Shown one piece after another: positions 9,389 to 18,205 of a DNA stretch of 64,000 nt. Under the pieces are notes generated by a model. It did no database searches. It saw nothing but the letters and a program-made list of their open reading frames with translations, and was not told the origin of the DNA. This DNA comes from JANPIX01 sp031425195 (lineage in GTDB: Bacteria > Pseudomonadota > Alphaproteobacteria > Rhodobacterales > Rhodobacteraceae). Position 1 is the stretch's first letter. Each line of letters opens with the position of its first letter. A program made the position numbers and the translations under genes. Where the stretch lies: contig JANPIX010000018.1 of NCBI GenBank assembly GCA_031425195.1, positions 118,706-182,705 on the forward strand, given 5' to 3'.

Positions 9389-9873
9389 GCCGCACACTCG
9401 GCCAGCAGGGCATCCAGAAGACCCGCATCAACACGGCCGACGCCGCGCCCATCGACCAGCATGGCAGGCGCACAGGCGCACAGGCCCAGGCAGAACACCG
9501 GTTCAAGTGTTACCGCACCATCCGCCGTGGTTCCGTGGAAATCCACGCCCAGTCGTGCCTTGGCCCGGTCTGCCAGCGCATCGCCGCCCATGGCCTGACA
9601 TGCCTCGGCCCGACACATTCTGACGACATGCCGCCCGGCAGGTTCGCTGCGAAAGTCGTGATAAAAACTCATCACGCCATGCACCTCGGCCCGGCTGATG
9701 TTCAGGGCTTTGGCAATGATCGGCAGGGCAGGCTGCGGAATGTAACCGAAATCCGCCTGAACGGCGTGCAGGATGGGAAGAAGCGGGCCTTCGAATGACA
9801 CATGCGCAGCCAGAATGGTCGCGATCCGCGCAGCCAGGTCAGCGTCCTGCAAGGTTTTGGGAGGGGTCATCAT
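9385..9873 (-). CDS. fdsG: NAD-dependent formate dehydrogenase gamma subunit (NuoE-like, 2Fe-2S)
   Basis: A 162-aa thioredoxin-fold ferredoxin subunit related to NuoE. It has VQADFGYIPQPALP, NISRAEVHGVMSFYHDF and the cluster ligands MCRAEAC and FCLGLCAC. It bridges electrons between FdsA and FdsB. First gene of the operon; a second in-frame ATG directly follows the first. The 110-base gap to the LysR gene upstream should carry the promoter. Confidence 0.94.
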   Translation of the reverse strand: MMTPPKTLQDADLAARIATILAAHVSFEGPLLPILHAVQADFGYIPQPALPIIAKALNISRAEVHGVMSFYHDFRSEPAGRHVVRMCRAEACQAMGGDALADRAKARLGVDFHGTTADGAVTLEPVFCLGLCACAPAMLVDGRGVGRVDAGLLDALLAECAA

Positions 9874-9909
9874 GGCCTGTCACTTTGAGCACCAGAGGGC
9901 ATTTGCCCT

Positions 9910-9924
9910 ATATTTCAAAAATAT
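9910..9924. promoter_or_regulatory. Candidate LysR-type regulator binding site upstream of fdsG
   Basis: ATATTT-CAA-AAATAT is a perfect 6-bp inverted repeat containing a T-N11-A core (T9911, A9923), the classic LysR-type box form. It lies 37 bases upstream of the fdsG start codon, between the regulator gene and the operon it probably controls. Assignment is by position and symmetry only. Confidence 0.5.
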
Positions 9925-9983
9925 GACCATTTCACGATAGAGAATGCAATATCAAAGCCCCGTCAATCAATAGACGGTGTCTA

Positions 9984-10877
9984 TCAATCCGCCGTCCGCC
10001 CGCCCAAGCGGCGCCCTTCGGACAAAAGCGCTTCGAGCAGTGGCGTATGTGGCTGTCGGAATGCCGCAATCAGGCCGACCTGATGTTCCACTTCCGGACC
10101 GACGATGGGGATGGCCAGCAGATCACTTCCCGATGCAAACAGGTCTGCCAGCTTTTTCGGCAGAATGCTGGCCCATTTGCCGGTTTTCACATGCGCCAGA
10201 AGTGCCACCGTTGAATTTGATTCGATGGAGGGAACGATCAGACTGCCCGCCTCGGCAAGATGCTGGTTGACGATGCGGCGGTTCTGCATGTCGCCGGTCA
10301 GCAGGCAAAGCGGCAGCGCCGAAAGTTCGGCCCAGGTGATGGAAGGCCGGTTGACCAGACCAAGTTCCGGCGCGCAGAGCAGGCGGTAGAATTCAGGGTA
10401 AAGGGGAACCTGCATCACCCGGCCCAGCGGTTCATTGTCAAGGTAGGTGATCCCCGCCTCCAGTTCCAACCGGTCGATCCCGGCCAGAATCTCGGCGCTT
10501 GTGCGGGACAGGATCGTGACGCGCACATTCGGGTGCCGGCGCACAAACGGGGTCGTCAGGTCCGCCACCATGGGCAGCGCCGTGGGAATGACCCCGATCC
10601 GCAACACCCCGGACAAACCCGCGCGCACCGACCGGATTTCATCCCTCAGCGCCCGCGCGTCGCCCACGATACGGCGCGCCCATTCCAGTACGCGGTCGCC
10701 TTCCGGTGTCAGACCCTGAAACCGGCTGCCACGGAACACCAACTGAACGCCAAGCTGTTCTTCCAGCTGCTTGATTGCAGATGAAAGGGTGGGCTGTGTG
10801 ACGCGGCACACCTCGGCGGCGCGACCGAAATGCCGTTCGTTGGCCAGCGTCAGGAACATTTCCAGTTTATCGATCAT
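9984..10877 (-). CDS. LysR-family transcriptional regulator, probable fds operon regulator
   Basis: A 297-aa LysR-type regulator. The N-terminal winged helix-turn-helix reads FLTLANERHFGRAAEVCRVT, then QPTLSSAIKQLEEQLG; the C-terminal effector domain begins near residue 90. It is co-directional with and immediately upstream of fdsG. In Rhodobacter capsulatus and Cupriavidus, a LysR protein (FdsR) sits in this position, so control of formate dehydrogenase is likely by context. The effector is not visible from sequence. Divergent from the S49 peptidase gene across about 105 bases. Confidence 0.88.
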   Translation of the reverse strand: MIDKLEMFLTLANERHFGRAAEVCRVTQPTLSSAIKQLEEQLGVQLVFRGSRFQGLTPEGDRVLEWARRIVGDARALRDEIRSVRAGLSGVLRIGVIPTALPMVADLTTPFVRRHPNVRVTILSRTSAEILAGIDRLELEAGITYLDNEPLGRVMQVPLYPEFYRLLCAPELGLVNRPSITWAELSALPLCLLTGDMQNRRIVNQHLAEAGSLIVPSIESNSTVALLAHVKTGKWASILPKKLADLFASGSDLLAIPIVGPEVEHQVGLIAAFRQPHTPLLEALLSEGRRLGGRTAD

Positions 10878-10982
10878 TCCCCTTCATCGCAGCAAGAGGC
10901 CAATCAGGCAAGAAAGCGACGGCCTGAAACTATTGCGTGGGGCTTGGTTGCTGTTCGTGACCCGCAGCCCTAAATCAGTGGG

Positions 10983-11780
10983 ATGAGACAATACATCCCC
11001 TTTCTGAACAACGCCCCCCTGGTGGCCGTGGTGCGTCTGCAGGGCACGATCAGCGCGTCAGGGCGAAGCGGCCTGTCGGATGCGACCCTTGCGCAGACCA
11101 TCGAAAAGGCGTTCGCGCGTGGAAAGCCCAGGGCGGTGGCCCTGCTGATCAATTCGCCCGGCGGATCGCCTGCTCAAAGCAGTCTGATCGCGGCGCGCAT
11201 CCGCCGTCTGGCCGACGAAAAGAAAGTCGATGTTCACGCCTTTGTCGAAGATGTGGCCGCTTCTGGCGGATACTGGCTGGCTTGCGCCGCAGACAAGATC
11301 TGGGTGGATCAGACATCCATCGTCGGGTCTATCGGCGTCATTTTTTCCAGCTTTGGTTTTCCCGAACTTATGAAAAAACAGGGCATCGAACGGCGGGTCG
11401 TAACGGCGGGGCGATCCAAATCGCTCGCCGATCCGTTTCTGCCGGAAAAGCCCGAAGATGTGGAGCGTTTGCGCGCTTTGCAAACGCCAATCCACGACAT
11501 GTTCATCAACCACGTCAAGAAAAGCCGCGGCGCCCGGCTGGATACCAACGCCGACCTGTTCAATGCCGATATCTGGGTCGGGCAGCAATCGGTTGACAAC
11601 GGGCTGACCGACGGCGTGGCGCATCTTGTTCCCAAGATGAAAGCCCTGTTTGGCGACAAGGTCCGTTTTGTCGTCTATGGGCCGCGACGTTCGTTGTTCC
11701 AACGGTTCGGGGCGCAGGTCGTAAATGATGCTTTGGGCCAGATAGAGGACCGCGCCCTATGGTCGCGGTTCGGGTTGTAG
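10983..11780 (+). CDS. S49-family (SppA/SohB-like) peptidase
   Basis: A 265-aa serine peptidase of the signal-peptide-peptidase A class. LLINSPGGSPAQS marks the ClpP-like core, DVAASGGYWLACAADKI contains the nucleophile Ser, and AGRSKSLADPF has the candidate general-base Lys, giving the Ser/Lys dyad expected of the family. No clear transmembrane helix is present, resembling short bacterial forms. The ATG at 10983 is the first available. The next small gene begins one base after its stop, so they are probably co-transcribed. Confidence 0.85.
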   Translation: MRQYIPFLNNAPLVAVVRLQGTISASGRSGLSDATLAQTIEKAFARGKPRAVALLINSPGGSPAQSSLIAARIRRLADEKKVDVHAFVEDVAASGGYWLACAADKIWVDQTSIVGSIGVIFSSFGFPELMKKQGIERRVVTAGRSKSLADPFLPEKPEDVERLRALQTPIHDMFINHVKKSRGARLDTNADLFNADIWVGQQSVDNGLTDGVAHLVPKMKALFGDKVRFVVYGPRRSLFQRFGAQVVNDALGQIEDRALWSRFGL

Positions 11781-11987
11781 ATGCTGGTCAAGGGCATCTT
11801 TCTTTTCCTGATCGCGATGGGTGTCCTTGCCATGTTCGGTCGATTGCGGTTTCCCAAGGCGACCAAGCCCCGCCTGCCCCCTATGCGGCGGCCTGCACCG
11901 CGGACAATCTGCAATACGTGCGGACAAGACATCATCGGGACAGCGCCCTGTGCCTGCAAGATGCCTCCAGACACGCGGCAAGATTAG
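11781..11987 (+). CDS. Small membrane-anchored zinc-ribbon-like protein
   Basis: A 68-aa protein with one N-terminal hydrophobic helix (MLVKGIFLFLIAMGVLAMF), a basic proline-rich linker, and a C-terminal CNTCGQDI...CACK cysteine cluster that could bind a metal ion. It starts directly after the S49 peptidase stop with no gap, so a joint role at the membrane is plausible. No named family recognised. Confidence 0.7.
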   Translation: MLVKGIFLFLIAMGVLAMFGRLRFPKATKPRLPPMRRPAPRTICNTCGQDIIGTAPCACKMPPDTRQD

Positions 11988-12136
11988 GACCGCGCCTTGA
12001 CCTTGATGCAGGATGTAACATCTTTGGCGAAGATGCGCGTTAGTTCAGTTGCGCATGACAATGTCAGGATGTGTGCTTTGAAAACGTTGAATCCCGGTTC
12101 GTTGGTCGTGTCAGCTGTTCGTTGGGTGTCGGCCTG

Positions 12137-12916
12137 ATGCCCGGTGCGCTTGTCACCGGGGCGGGGCGGCGTCTTGGGCGGGCGATGGCCCTTTATCTTG
12201 CCGAACGCGGGTTTGACGTCGCCGTCCATTACGCAGCGTCGGCAGACGAAGCGGCCGAAGTCGTCGCCGAAATCCGGGCGATGGGACGCAAGGCGCTGGC
12301 CCTGCAGGCCGATCTTCTGATGGAGGAGGAAAGCGTCAATCTTATCCCGCGCGCGGCCGAGGCGCTGGGGGGGCCATTGACGGTGCTGGTCAACAACGCG
12401 TCGATCTTTGAATACGACAGTATTTCGTCTGCGACCCGGCAAAGCTGGGACAAGCACATGGAAAGCAACCTGCGTGCGCCCTTCGTTCTGACCCAGGGTT
12501 TTGCGGCGCAGTGCCCGCCCGCCTTGATGGATAGCCGCAACGAACCTGTGGCGCAGGGATTGATCGTCAATATGATTGATCAGAGGGTGTTGAAACTGAC
12601 GCCCGAATTCACCAGCTACACACTGGCCAAGATGGGCTTGTGGGCGCTTACCCGGACGGCCGCGCAGGGGCTGGCACCCAACATCCGCGTGAACGCCATA
12701 GGGCCGGGGCCAACGTTGCAAGGGGCACGGCAAAGCGCGGATCATTTTGCGCGGCAGCGTGGGGCCACCGTCCTTGGCCGTGGGGCGGGAACAGGCGATA
12801 TCACCGCCGCACTGGGTTATTTTCTGGATGCCAAGGCCGTGACGGGGCAGCTTTTGTGTATAGATGGTGGTCAACATCTGGCTTGGGCCACACCTGATGT
12901 GTTAGGCTTGGAATAG
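12137..12916 (+). CDS. SDR-family oxidoreductase, FolM/pteridine-reductase-like
   Basis: A 259-aa classical short-chain dehydrogenase. The cofactor motif is TGAGRRLGRAMA, with paired arginines where most SDRs have a neutral turn, as in NADPH-dependent pteridine reductases. NNASIFEYD is the NNAG-equivalent, and SYTLAKMGL carries the YxxxK dyad. The start at 12137 is set by the MPGALVTGAGRR N-terminus; an upstream in-frame extension lacks family features. Reduction of dihydropterin or dihydrofolate is inferred from the RR motif only. Confidence 0.75.
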   Translation: MPGALVTGAGRRLGRAMALYLAERGFDVAVHYAASADEAAEVVAEIRAMGRKALALQADLLMEEESVNLIPRAAEALGGPLTVLVNNASIFEYDSISSATRQSWDKHMESNLRAPFVLTQGFAAQCPPALMDSRNEPVAQGLIVNMIDQRVLKLTPEFTSYTLAKMGLWALTRTAAQGLAPNIRVNAIGPGPTLQGARQSADHFARQRGATVLGRGAGTGDITAALGYFLDAKAVTGQLLCIDGGQHLAWATPDVLGLE

Positions 12917-13223
12917 TCTGATTTCTGCGTGCAACGAAAAGTTGTCCACTTCCCGAACAGGCATCACGCAAATGTCACAATTTCCTAGAGTTTTCAGGGA
13001 TTTGCAAAGGCGAAAGATTTTTTTACAATAAAATCAATTGCTTGAAAAACTGCCCAAAAAACAGGCATCCTCACGAAGCTGCGTGAATCCAAGGGAAATT
13101 CCGCCATGCAGCAAGTTTGTCAGCAGGTTTATCCACAGAAACGGTGGACAGCTTTTCACTTGCCGCAGGCCCGGTATCATTGCAGGCAGAGCGGGAATCG
13201 GACGGACGATCAAAGGAATGCAA
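12917..13223. other. Intergenic region with DnaA-box-like sites and an AT-rich stretch
   Basis: About 307 bases between the SDR gene and uvrC. It contains one exact TTATCCACA (13129-13137), a 7/9 variant TTGTCCACT (12942-12950), a weaker reverse-strand variant near 13144, and an AT-rich run around 13010-13045. The promoter of uvrC must lie here. No small gene is convincing. The sites could be a regulatory DnaA cluster or coincidence. Confidence 0.4.
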
Positions 13224-15083
13224 ATGCAGACGAACGCGCCTCTGACTGGGCATGAATTGATCCAGTCCTGCGTGAAATCGCTGGACGGAAGTCCCGGGGT
13301 TTACCGGATGCTGAACGCAGCCTCCGAAGTGTTGTATGTGGGAAAAGCGCGCAACCTGCGGGCGCGGGTGTCCAATTATGCCCGGCCCGGTGGGCATTCT
13401 GGCCGCATTGCCCGCATGATCAACGAAACCGCCAGCATGATGTTTCTGACCACACGGACGGAAACCGAAGCCTTGCTGCTGGAACAGAACCTGATCAAGC
13501 AGCTTAAACCCCGTTACAACGTGTTGCTGCGCGATGACAAAAGTTTTCCAAACATCCTGCTGCCCAACGACCATCCCTATCCGATGATCACCAAGCATCG
13601 CGGCAAGAAATCCGTCCCGGGTGCCTATTTCGGGCCGTTTGCCAACGTCGGTGCCGTCAACCGCACTGTCAATCAGTTGCAGCGCGTGTTCCAGTTGCGC
13701 ACCTGTACCGACATGACCTTTGATCAGCGCACGCGGCCCTGCCTTCTGTATCAGATCAAACGCTGTTCTGCGCCCTGTGTCGGCAAGATCAGCCAGTCGG
13801 ACTATGCCGTTCTGGTGAACGACGCGACCCGGTTTCTGGAAGGCAAGACGACTGCCGTTCAGGCGAACCTTGCCACGTCGATGGCGGAGGCGTCGGACGC
13901 GATGGAATTCGAACGGGCCGCAGCCCTTCGGGATCGCATCAAGGCGTTGACGCAGGTGCAATCACAACAGGGTATCAACCCGCGTGGGGTGGCCGAGGCC
14001 GATGTGATCGCGCTTCACCTTGATCAGGGGCAGGCGTGTGTTCAGGTATTTTTCATTCGCGCCAATCAAAGCTGGGGCAACCGGGATTTCTATCCGAAAA
14101 CCGGGGCAGGGGCCGAAGCGCCGGAGATCATGGAGGCGTTCCTGGCGCAGTTCTATGATGACAAGGAACCTCCGCGCCTGATCCTGCTATCGCATCCGGT
14201 GGACAACCCCGATCTGGTTTCGCAATTGCTGTCCGACCGGGCAGGGCGGAAGGTTACGATGGGTGTGCCGCAGCGGGGCGAAAAGGCGGAACTTGTGGAA
14301 AACGCCGCACGAAATGCCCGCGAAAGCCTTGCGCGAAAGATGTCCGAATCCGCGACGCAAAGCCGTTTGCTGGAGGGTCTGGCCGAGGCGTTCGCGCTTG
14401 ACGCGCCGCCGCGCCGGATCGAGATCTACGACAACTCGCATATTCAGGGCACCAACGCGGTGGGCGGCATGGTGGTCGCCGGACCAGAGGGATTTTTGAA
14501 ATCGCAGTATCGCAAATTCAACATCCGGTCAGACGCGGGTGCCAACAGCGATGACTTTGGCATGATGAAAGAAGTCCTCACGCGAAGGTTTGAACGTCTG
14601 TTGAAGGAAGATCCCGGTCGGGCCACAGATGTCTGGCCAGATCTGCTGCTGATTGACGGCGGCATGGGACAAGTCAGCGCCGTTGCGGAAATCATGGCGG
14701 AACTGGGCGTTGACGACATTCCCTTTGTCGGCGTTGCAAAAGGGGTTGACCGTGACGCTGGCAAGGAAGAATTCCATCGTCCCGGTCAGCCGCCGTTTGC
14801 GCTGCGTATGAACGATCCGGTTCTCTATTTCGTGCAGCGCCTCCGGGACGAGGCGCACCGCTGGGCCATCGGCGCGCACCGAGCGAAGCGTACGAAAGCC
14901 ATCACCGCAACCCCGCTTGACGATATTGCCGGCGTGGGTGCCGCGCGCAAAAAGGCGTTGTTGGCACATTTCGGATCGGCCAAGGCGGTGTCACGGGCGG
15001 GGGTCGGTGATCTGATGGCCGTCGATGGCATTTCCGAAGCCATGGCCAAGACAATCGCCGACTTTTTCCACGCCCGACACTGA
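13224..15083 (+). CDS. uvrC: Excinuclease ABC subunit C
   Basis: A 619-aa nucleotide excision repair nuclease that makes the 3' and 5' incisions with UvrAB. In order: an N-terminal GIY-YIG domain (SPGVYRMLNA, VLYVGKARNLRARV), a Cys-rich segment (CLLYQIKRCSAPC), the UVR interaction motif near MEFERAAALRDRI, an RNase H-like C-terminal nuclease domain (EIYDNSHIQGTNAVGGMV, LLLIDGGMGQ), and C-terminal helix-hairpin-helix repeats (IAGVGAARKKALLAHFG). The start at 13224 is preferred because AAAGGA sits six bases upstream; an ATG at 13218 is too close to it. Confidence 0.96.
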   Translation: MQTNAPLTGHELIQSCVKSLDGSPGVYRMLNAASEVLYVGKARNLRARVSNYARPGGHSGRIARMINETASMMFLTTRTETEALLLEQNLIKQLKPRYNVLLRDDKSFPNILLPNDHPYPMITKHRGKKSVPGAYFGPFANVGAVNRTVNQLQRVFQLRTCTDMTFDQRTRPCLLYQIKRCSAPCVGKISQSDYAVLVNDATRFLEGKTTAVQANLATSMAEASDAMEFERAAALRDRIKALTQVQSQQGINPRGVAEADVIALHLDQGQACVQVFFIRANQSWGNRDFYPKTGAGAEAPEIMEAFLAQFYDDKEPPRLILLSHPVDNPDLVSQLLSDRAGRKVTMGVPQRGEKAELVENAARNARESLARKMSESATQSRLLEGLAEAFALDAPPRRIEIYDNSHIQGTNAVGGMVVAGPEGFLKSQYRKFNIRSDAGANSDDFGMMKEVLTRRFERLLKEDPGRATDVWPDLLLIDGGMGQVSAVAEIMAELGVDDIPFVGVAKGVDRDAGKEEFHRPGQPPFALRMNDPVLYFVQRLRDEAHRWAIGAHRAKRTKAITATPLDDIAGVGAARKKALLAHFGSAKAVSRAGVGDLMAVDGISEAMAKTIADFFHARH

Positions 15084-15120
15084 ACTGCCTGCTGCGGATA
15101 AATTTCCAACGAAAACACGC

Positions 15121-17031
15121 TTAAATCGCGGCGGGTTCGACTGGCCGCCGTTTGGACGCCACCTTTTTCCGGTCCGCCGCGACGACCTTGACAGGCTCGG
15201 TCCGCTCGAACGCGGCCTCAATCACGCCAGCCATATCGGTTGCCACGAAGTCCGCGCCAAAATCTGTGGCCTCGGCCAGTTTCATGGGTGAAACCTTGGC
15301 CAATGTGCGTTGCGATTCGTTTGCCGTACGGATGTCCTCGGGCAATTCCCAGATCAGGACGCCAACTCTGACGTTGGGTGCCATGCGCTTGATCCGACGG
15401 ACGTGAAGCAGGGATGCGCGGGACGGCGACGGATCAAGAAAGCAAAGGATAAGGCAGTCCGTCTGTCGCAGGTTAAGATTGTCTGCCCGTGATGGGGCAA
15501 GATCGACCGATGACAGAACAGTTGTCGTGGCACCTTCGGCTTCCAATGCCTGCCCCAGCATCGAGGCCGAAACATCGTCGATGGTCCAGCGTCCGCCAAC
15601 GCAGGCAATCCGCCATTCAGGGCCGGTCTGGGTTGCCTCTGCCGCCTCTGCCTCTTCTTCTGCCATGGCGGCGAGTTCGGCGACCATTGCGGCAGCCGTA
15701 GTGGCAAGCCGCGCTTCTTGCGCCAGCGTCAACACACCCCTGTCGCGGTCGTCCTGCGCCATCAAAAGGGCGGGAATCGCGGAAATCTGATAGAAGTCGG
15801 CCAGCGACGATTCTTCCAATGCTTCTTCCGCGCGGAACGTGGCTTCCACCTGATCACCAACCAGCAATCGTTGATAAAGCCGGGCGTGGGGGGCAAGAAC
15901 GGGTTCGTCGCCGAACAGAATATCGAACAGTTCAAATTGCGGAATATGCCGCCCCAGCACCACCAGACAAACCGTCAGTGGCGTTGAAAGAACAAGGCCC
16001 AAAGGCCCCCAAAGAAACGTCCAGAATATCGCGGCCACGATAATGGCAAGCGGGCTGACCCCGGTGCGCGACCCGTATAGCCAGGGTTCAATCATGTTGG
16101 AGGTGATAAGTTCGACAAGGATGAACAAACCCGCCGTCCACAAAACCGCCGACCAGTCAGGCGACACGGCAAACGCCAAGAACAGCGGGAAAGCAGCGGA
16201 CAATGCAGATCCGATGTAGGGCACGAACCGCAGAACAAGCGTCAGTGCACCCCAAAGCAACGCGTTCGGCACGCCGATCAGCCATAGGCCCAGGGCAATG
16301 GGAACCGCATAGATCACGTTCACCAAAAGCTGCACGAGCAGGTATTTCGCGACCCGGCCACCCGCCTCTTCCAACACCTGCGTGGTTCGGTGAAGGTCAT
16401 TGGTTCCGACCAGACGGATGAACCTTTCCCGCAACTGTTCACGTTCCAACAGCATGAAAACAACCACGACGATAACCAGCCCGCTGGTGGCGATGGGACT
16501 TATCAGCGGTAACACCAGACTTGTCAGGAGCTCATAGGCCGACGTGTGTTCGACCACTTCAACGGGAAGCGGCTGTTGAGTTGCCACTCCCTCGGCGGGC
16601 AGGGCATCGCCGACCTGGGCGTTGATCGCGCTGACGGTTTCGGTCAGGCGCGCCATCAGACTGCCTTCGCCCCCCGCCTCTTTCAGGCTGTCGACCTTTG
16701 CGATGATGTTCGCCCGGAATGTCGGCAGGTTCTGCGCAAGTTGGCCAAGTTGGGCTGACACAATGAATGTGAACAGTGCCATCGCAGCAACTGTTGCGGT
16801 GACGACAACAAGAACTGTCCAGACAAGCGGCAGGCCGGTTTGCCGCAACCTGCTGACCAAAGGGGACAGCGCGAACGTGATAAGCATGGCAATGGCCAGC
16901 GGCAGGAAAATATCCTGCGCCACATACAAAACCGCCGCTGCACCCACGATCGTGGCGATGCGCGGCAGGGTCATCCGACGGGGTTGGTCAAACCTTTTGT
17001 CGCCCGGCGCGTCAGACTCAAGATAGGTCAT
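15121..17031 (-). CDS. AI-2E/PerM-family permease with a C-terminal cytoplasmic extension
   Basis: A 636-aa protein, much longer than the usual 350-400 aa. The first ~370 residues form the PerM fold: paired N-terminal helices (AAAVLYVAQDIFLPLAIAM; LPLVWTVLVVVTATVAAMAL), an extramembrane loop, then several helices ending at GPLGLVLSTPLTVCLVVLG. The remaining ~265 residues are soluble: an alanine/glutamate-rich linker followed by WRIACVGGRWTIDDVSASML and a Rossmann-like alternation (TDCLILCFLDPS, VRVGVLIWELP). Substrate unknown; the family name is historical. Convergent with uvrC. Confidence 0.8.
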   Translation of the reverse strand: MTYLESDAPGDKRFDQPRRMTLPRIATIVGAAAVLYVAQDIFLPLAIAMLITFALSPLVSRLRQTGLPLVWTVLVVVTATVAAMALFTFIVSAQLGQLAQNLPTFRANIIAKVDSLKEAGGEGSLMARLTETVSAINAQVGDALPAEGVATQQPLPVEVVEHTSAYELLTSLVLPLISPIATSGLVIVVVVFMLLEREQLRERFIRLVGTNDLHRTTQVLEEAGGRVAKYLLVQLLVNVIYAVPIALGLWLIGVPNALLWGALTLVLRFVPYIGSALSAAFPLFLAFAVSPDWSAVLWTAGLFILVELITSNMIEPWLYGSRTGVSPLAIIVAAIFWTFLWGPLGLVLSTPLTVCLVVLGRHIPQFELFDILFGDEPVLAPHARLYQRLLVGDQVEATFRAEEALEESSLADFYQISAIPALLMAQDDRDRGVLTLAQEARLATTAAAMVAELAAMAEEEAEAAEATQTGPEWRIACVGGRWTIDDVSASMLGQALEAEGATTTVLSSVDLAPSRADNLNLRQTDCLILCFLDPSPSRASLLHVRRIKRMAPNVRVGVLIWELPEDIRTANESQRTLAKVSPMKLAEATDFGADFVATDMAGVIEAAFERTEPVKVVAADRKKVASKRRPVEPAAI

Positions 17032-17248
17032 CAGCGGGACCCTTGGAAGAACGGGTGATGCCGGTTGGCGCGGAATGTCGGGGCAGATGATCGCCGTCTC
17101 GGTACTGCTGACAGGGTGGCAAATTGGATACTCCGACAGCAGGGCGAAACAAATTCTGAACGCCTTAAGATTTCACAACGCGGTGATGCCATCAATGGTT
17201 CCCGACGGGGGCGGACGACCAATGAATTTCACCTGAGTCGCGCCCAAC

Positions 17249-17271
17249 AAAAAAATGCGCCCGAAGGCGCA
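17249..17271 (-). terminator. Rho-independent terminator for the PDZ/acidic-tail gene
   Basis: Read on the minus strand, TGCGCC-TTCG-GGCGCA forms a 6-bp GC-rich hairpin with a tetraloop followed by a run of seven T. It lies 38 bases past the stop of the minus-strand gene ending at 17309, a textbook intrinsic terminator. Confidence 0.85.
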
Positions 17272-17308
17272 CTTGATTGTTCTGCGTCAGATCATGTGCG
17301 CGGACGTA

Positions 17309-18205
17309 TCATTCGCTGCCTTCGTCACCGCCACCCTCGTCACCACCGCCTTCATCGCCGCCTTCGTCAGCGCCCGAATCGTCTGCGCCTGAATCGTCCA
17401 TGCCTTCATCGGCACTTGAATCGCCCATGCTTTCGTCTTCCGCGCCAGCGTCGTCGGCACTTTCGTCGCCATCGACGGCTTCTTCTTCAGCTTGGTCTAG
17501 AACGATTGCCTCGTCGTCGCTGCCTTCTTCAGTCGTCACTACTTCCGACGATCCTTCGTCTGTGGCTTCGACGGACGTTTCTTCGGTGGCTTCCATCGAC
17601 TCTTCGGAAACCTCTGATGTGAACTCTTCCGAAGTTACCGTTTCTTCGATGGTCGTTTCGGACGAGGAATATTCCTCGATCATCACTTCGGAATATTCGC
17701 TGTAGAACTCTTCATAGCTGAAACCCTCGACAGACCAGCTTTCCCAGCTTTCGACAGAAACAAAGTCGATTTCTTCGGAATACAGCACTTCGGTAATTGT
17801 GGTGGTGGCACTGCCGATCACGCCGGCGCGATAGTAATCGAAGATCAGGTCATAGGTCCCAAGGCCGATCCAGTAGTACACATAGGTATCAACATCGATG
17901 GGCGCTTTGATCTTCTTGCCCTTGATGTCAGACAGCATATCACCCGGTTCAATCCCGTATGTGTCCGCAACACCGCCATCTGCGACTGCAATCACAAGGA
18001 CGCCGCTCTCTGATCCGCCAAGCGCAAACGCGCTGCGCACATCGGCGTTGATCGGCAGCAGCACCGCGTCAAGGGCACGCGAAACATACGGGTTTGGCAG
18101 CGTGGTATCGGCGCGGGCTGACAGTGGGGCAAACAGCGCAACCGAACTGACTGCCAAGGGCAGGGCAAGCACGGAAACAAGCGGACGTGATGGTATGAAG
18201 GTCAT
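17309..18205 (-). CDS. Secreted PDZ-like protein with a long Ser/Glu/Asp-rich tail
   Basis: A 298-aa exported protein. A signal peptide (MTFIPSRPLVSVLALPLAVS, cleavage likely after SARA) precedes a PDZ-like domain of about 100 residues (SGVLVIAVADGGVADTYGI, EPGDMLSDIKG). The last ~140 residues are extremely acidic: Glu/Ser-rich with Tyr, then Asp/Glu/Ser, then GGDEGGG repeats. The start at 18205 was chosen for the signal peptide; in-frame codons further upstream add no recognisable sequence. Function unknown; the tail could be a calcium- or cation-binding or protein-docking region. Confidence 0.75.
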   Translation of the reverse strand: MTFIPSRPLVSVLALPLAVSSVALFAPLSARADTTLPNPYVSRALDAVLLPINADVRSAFALGGSESGVLVIAVADGGVADTYGIEPGDMLSDIKGKKIKAPIDVDTYVYYWIGLGTYDLIFDYYRAGVIGSATTTITEVLYSEEIDFVSVESWESWSVEGFSYEEFYSEYSEVMIEEYSSSETTIEETVTSEEFTSEVSEESMEATEETSVEATDEGSSEVVTTEEGSDDEAIVLDQAEEEAVDGDESADDAGAEDESMGDSSADEGMDDSGADDSGADEGGDEGGGDEGGGDEGSE

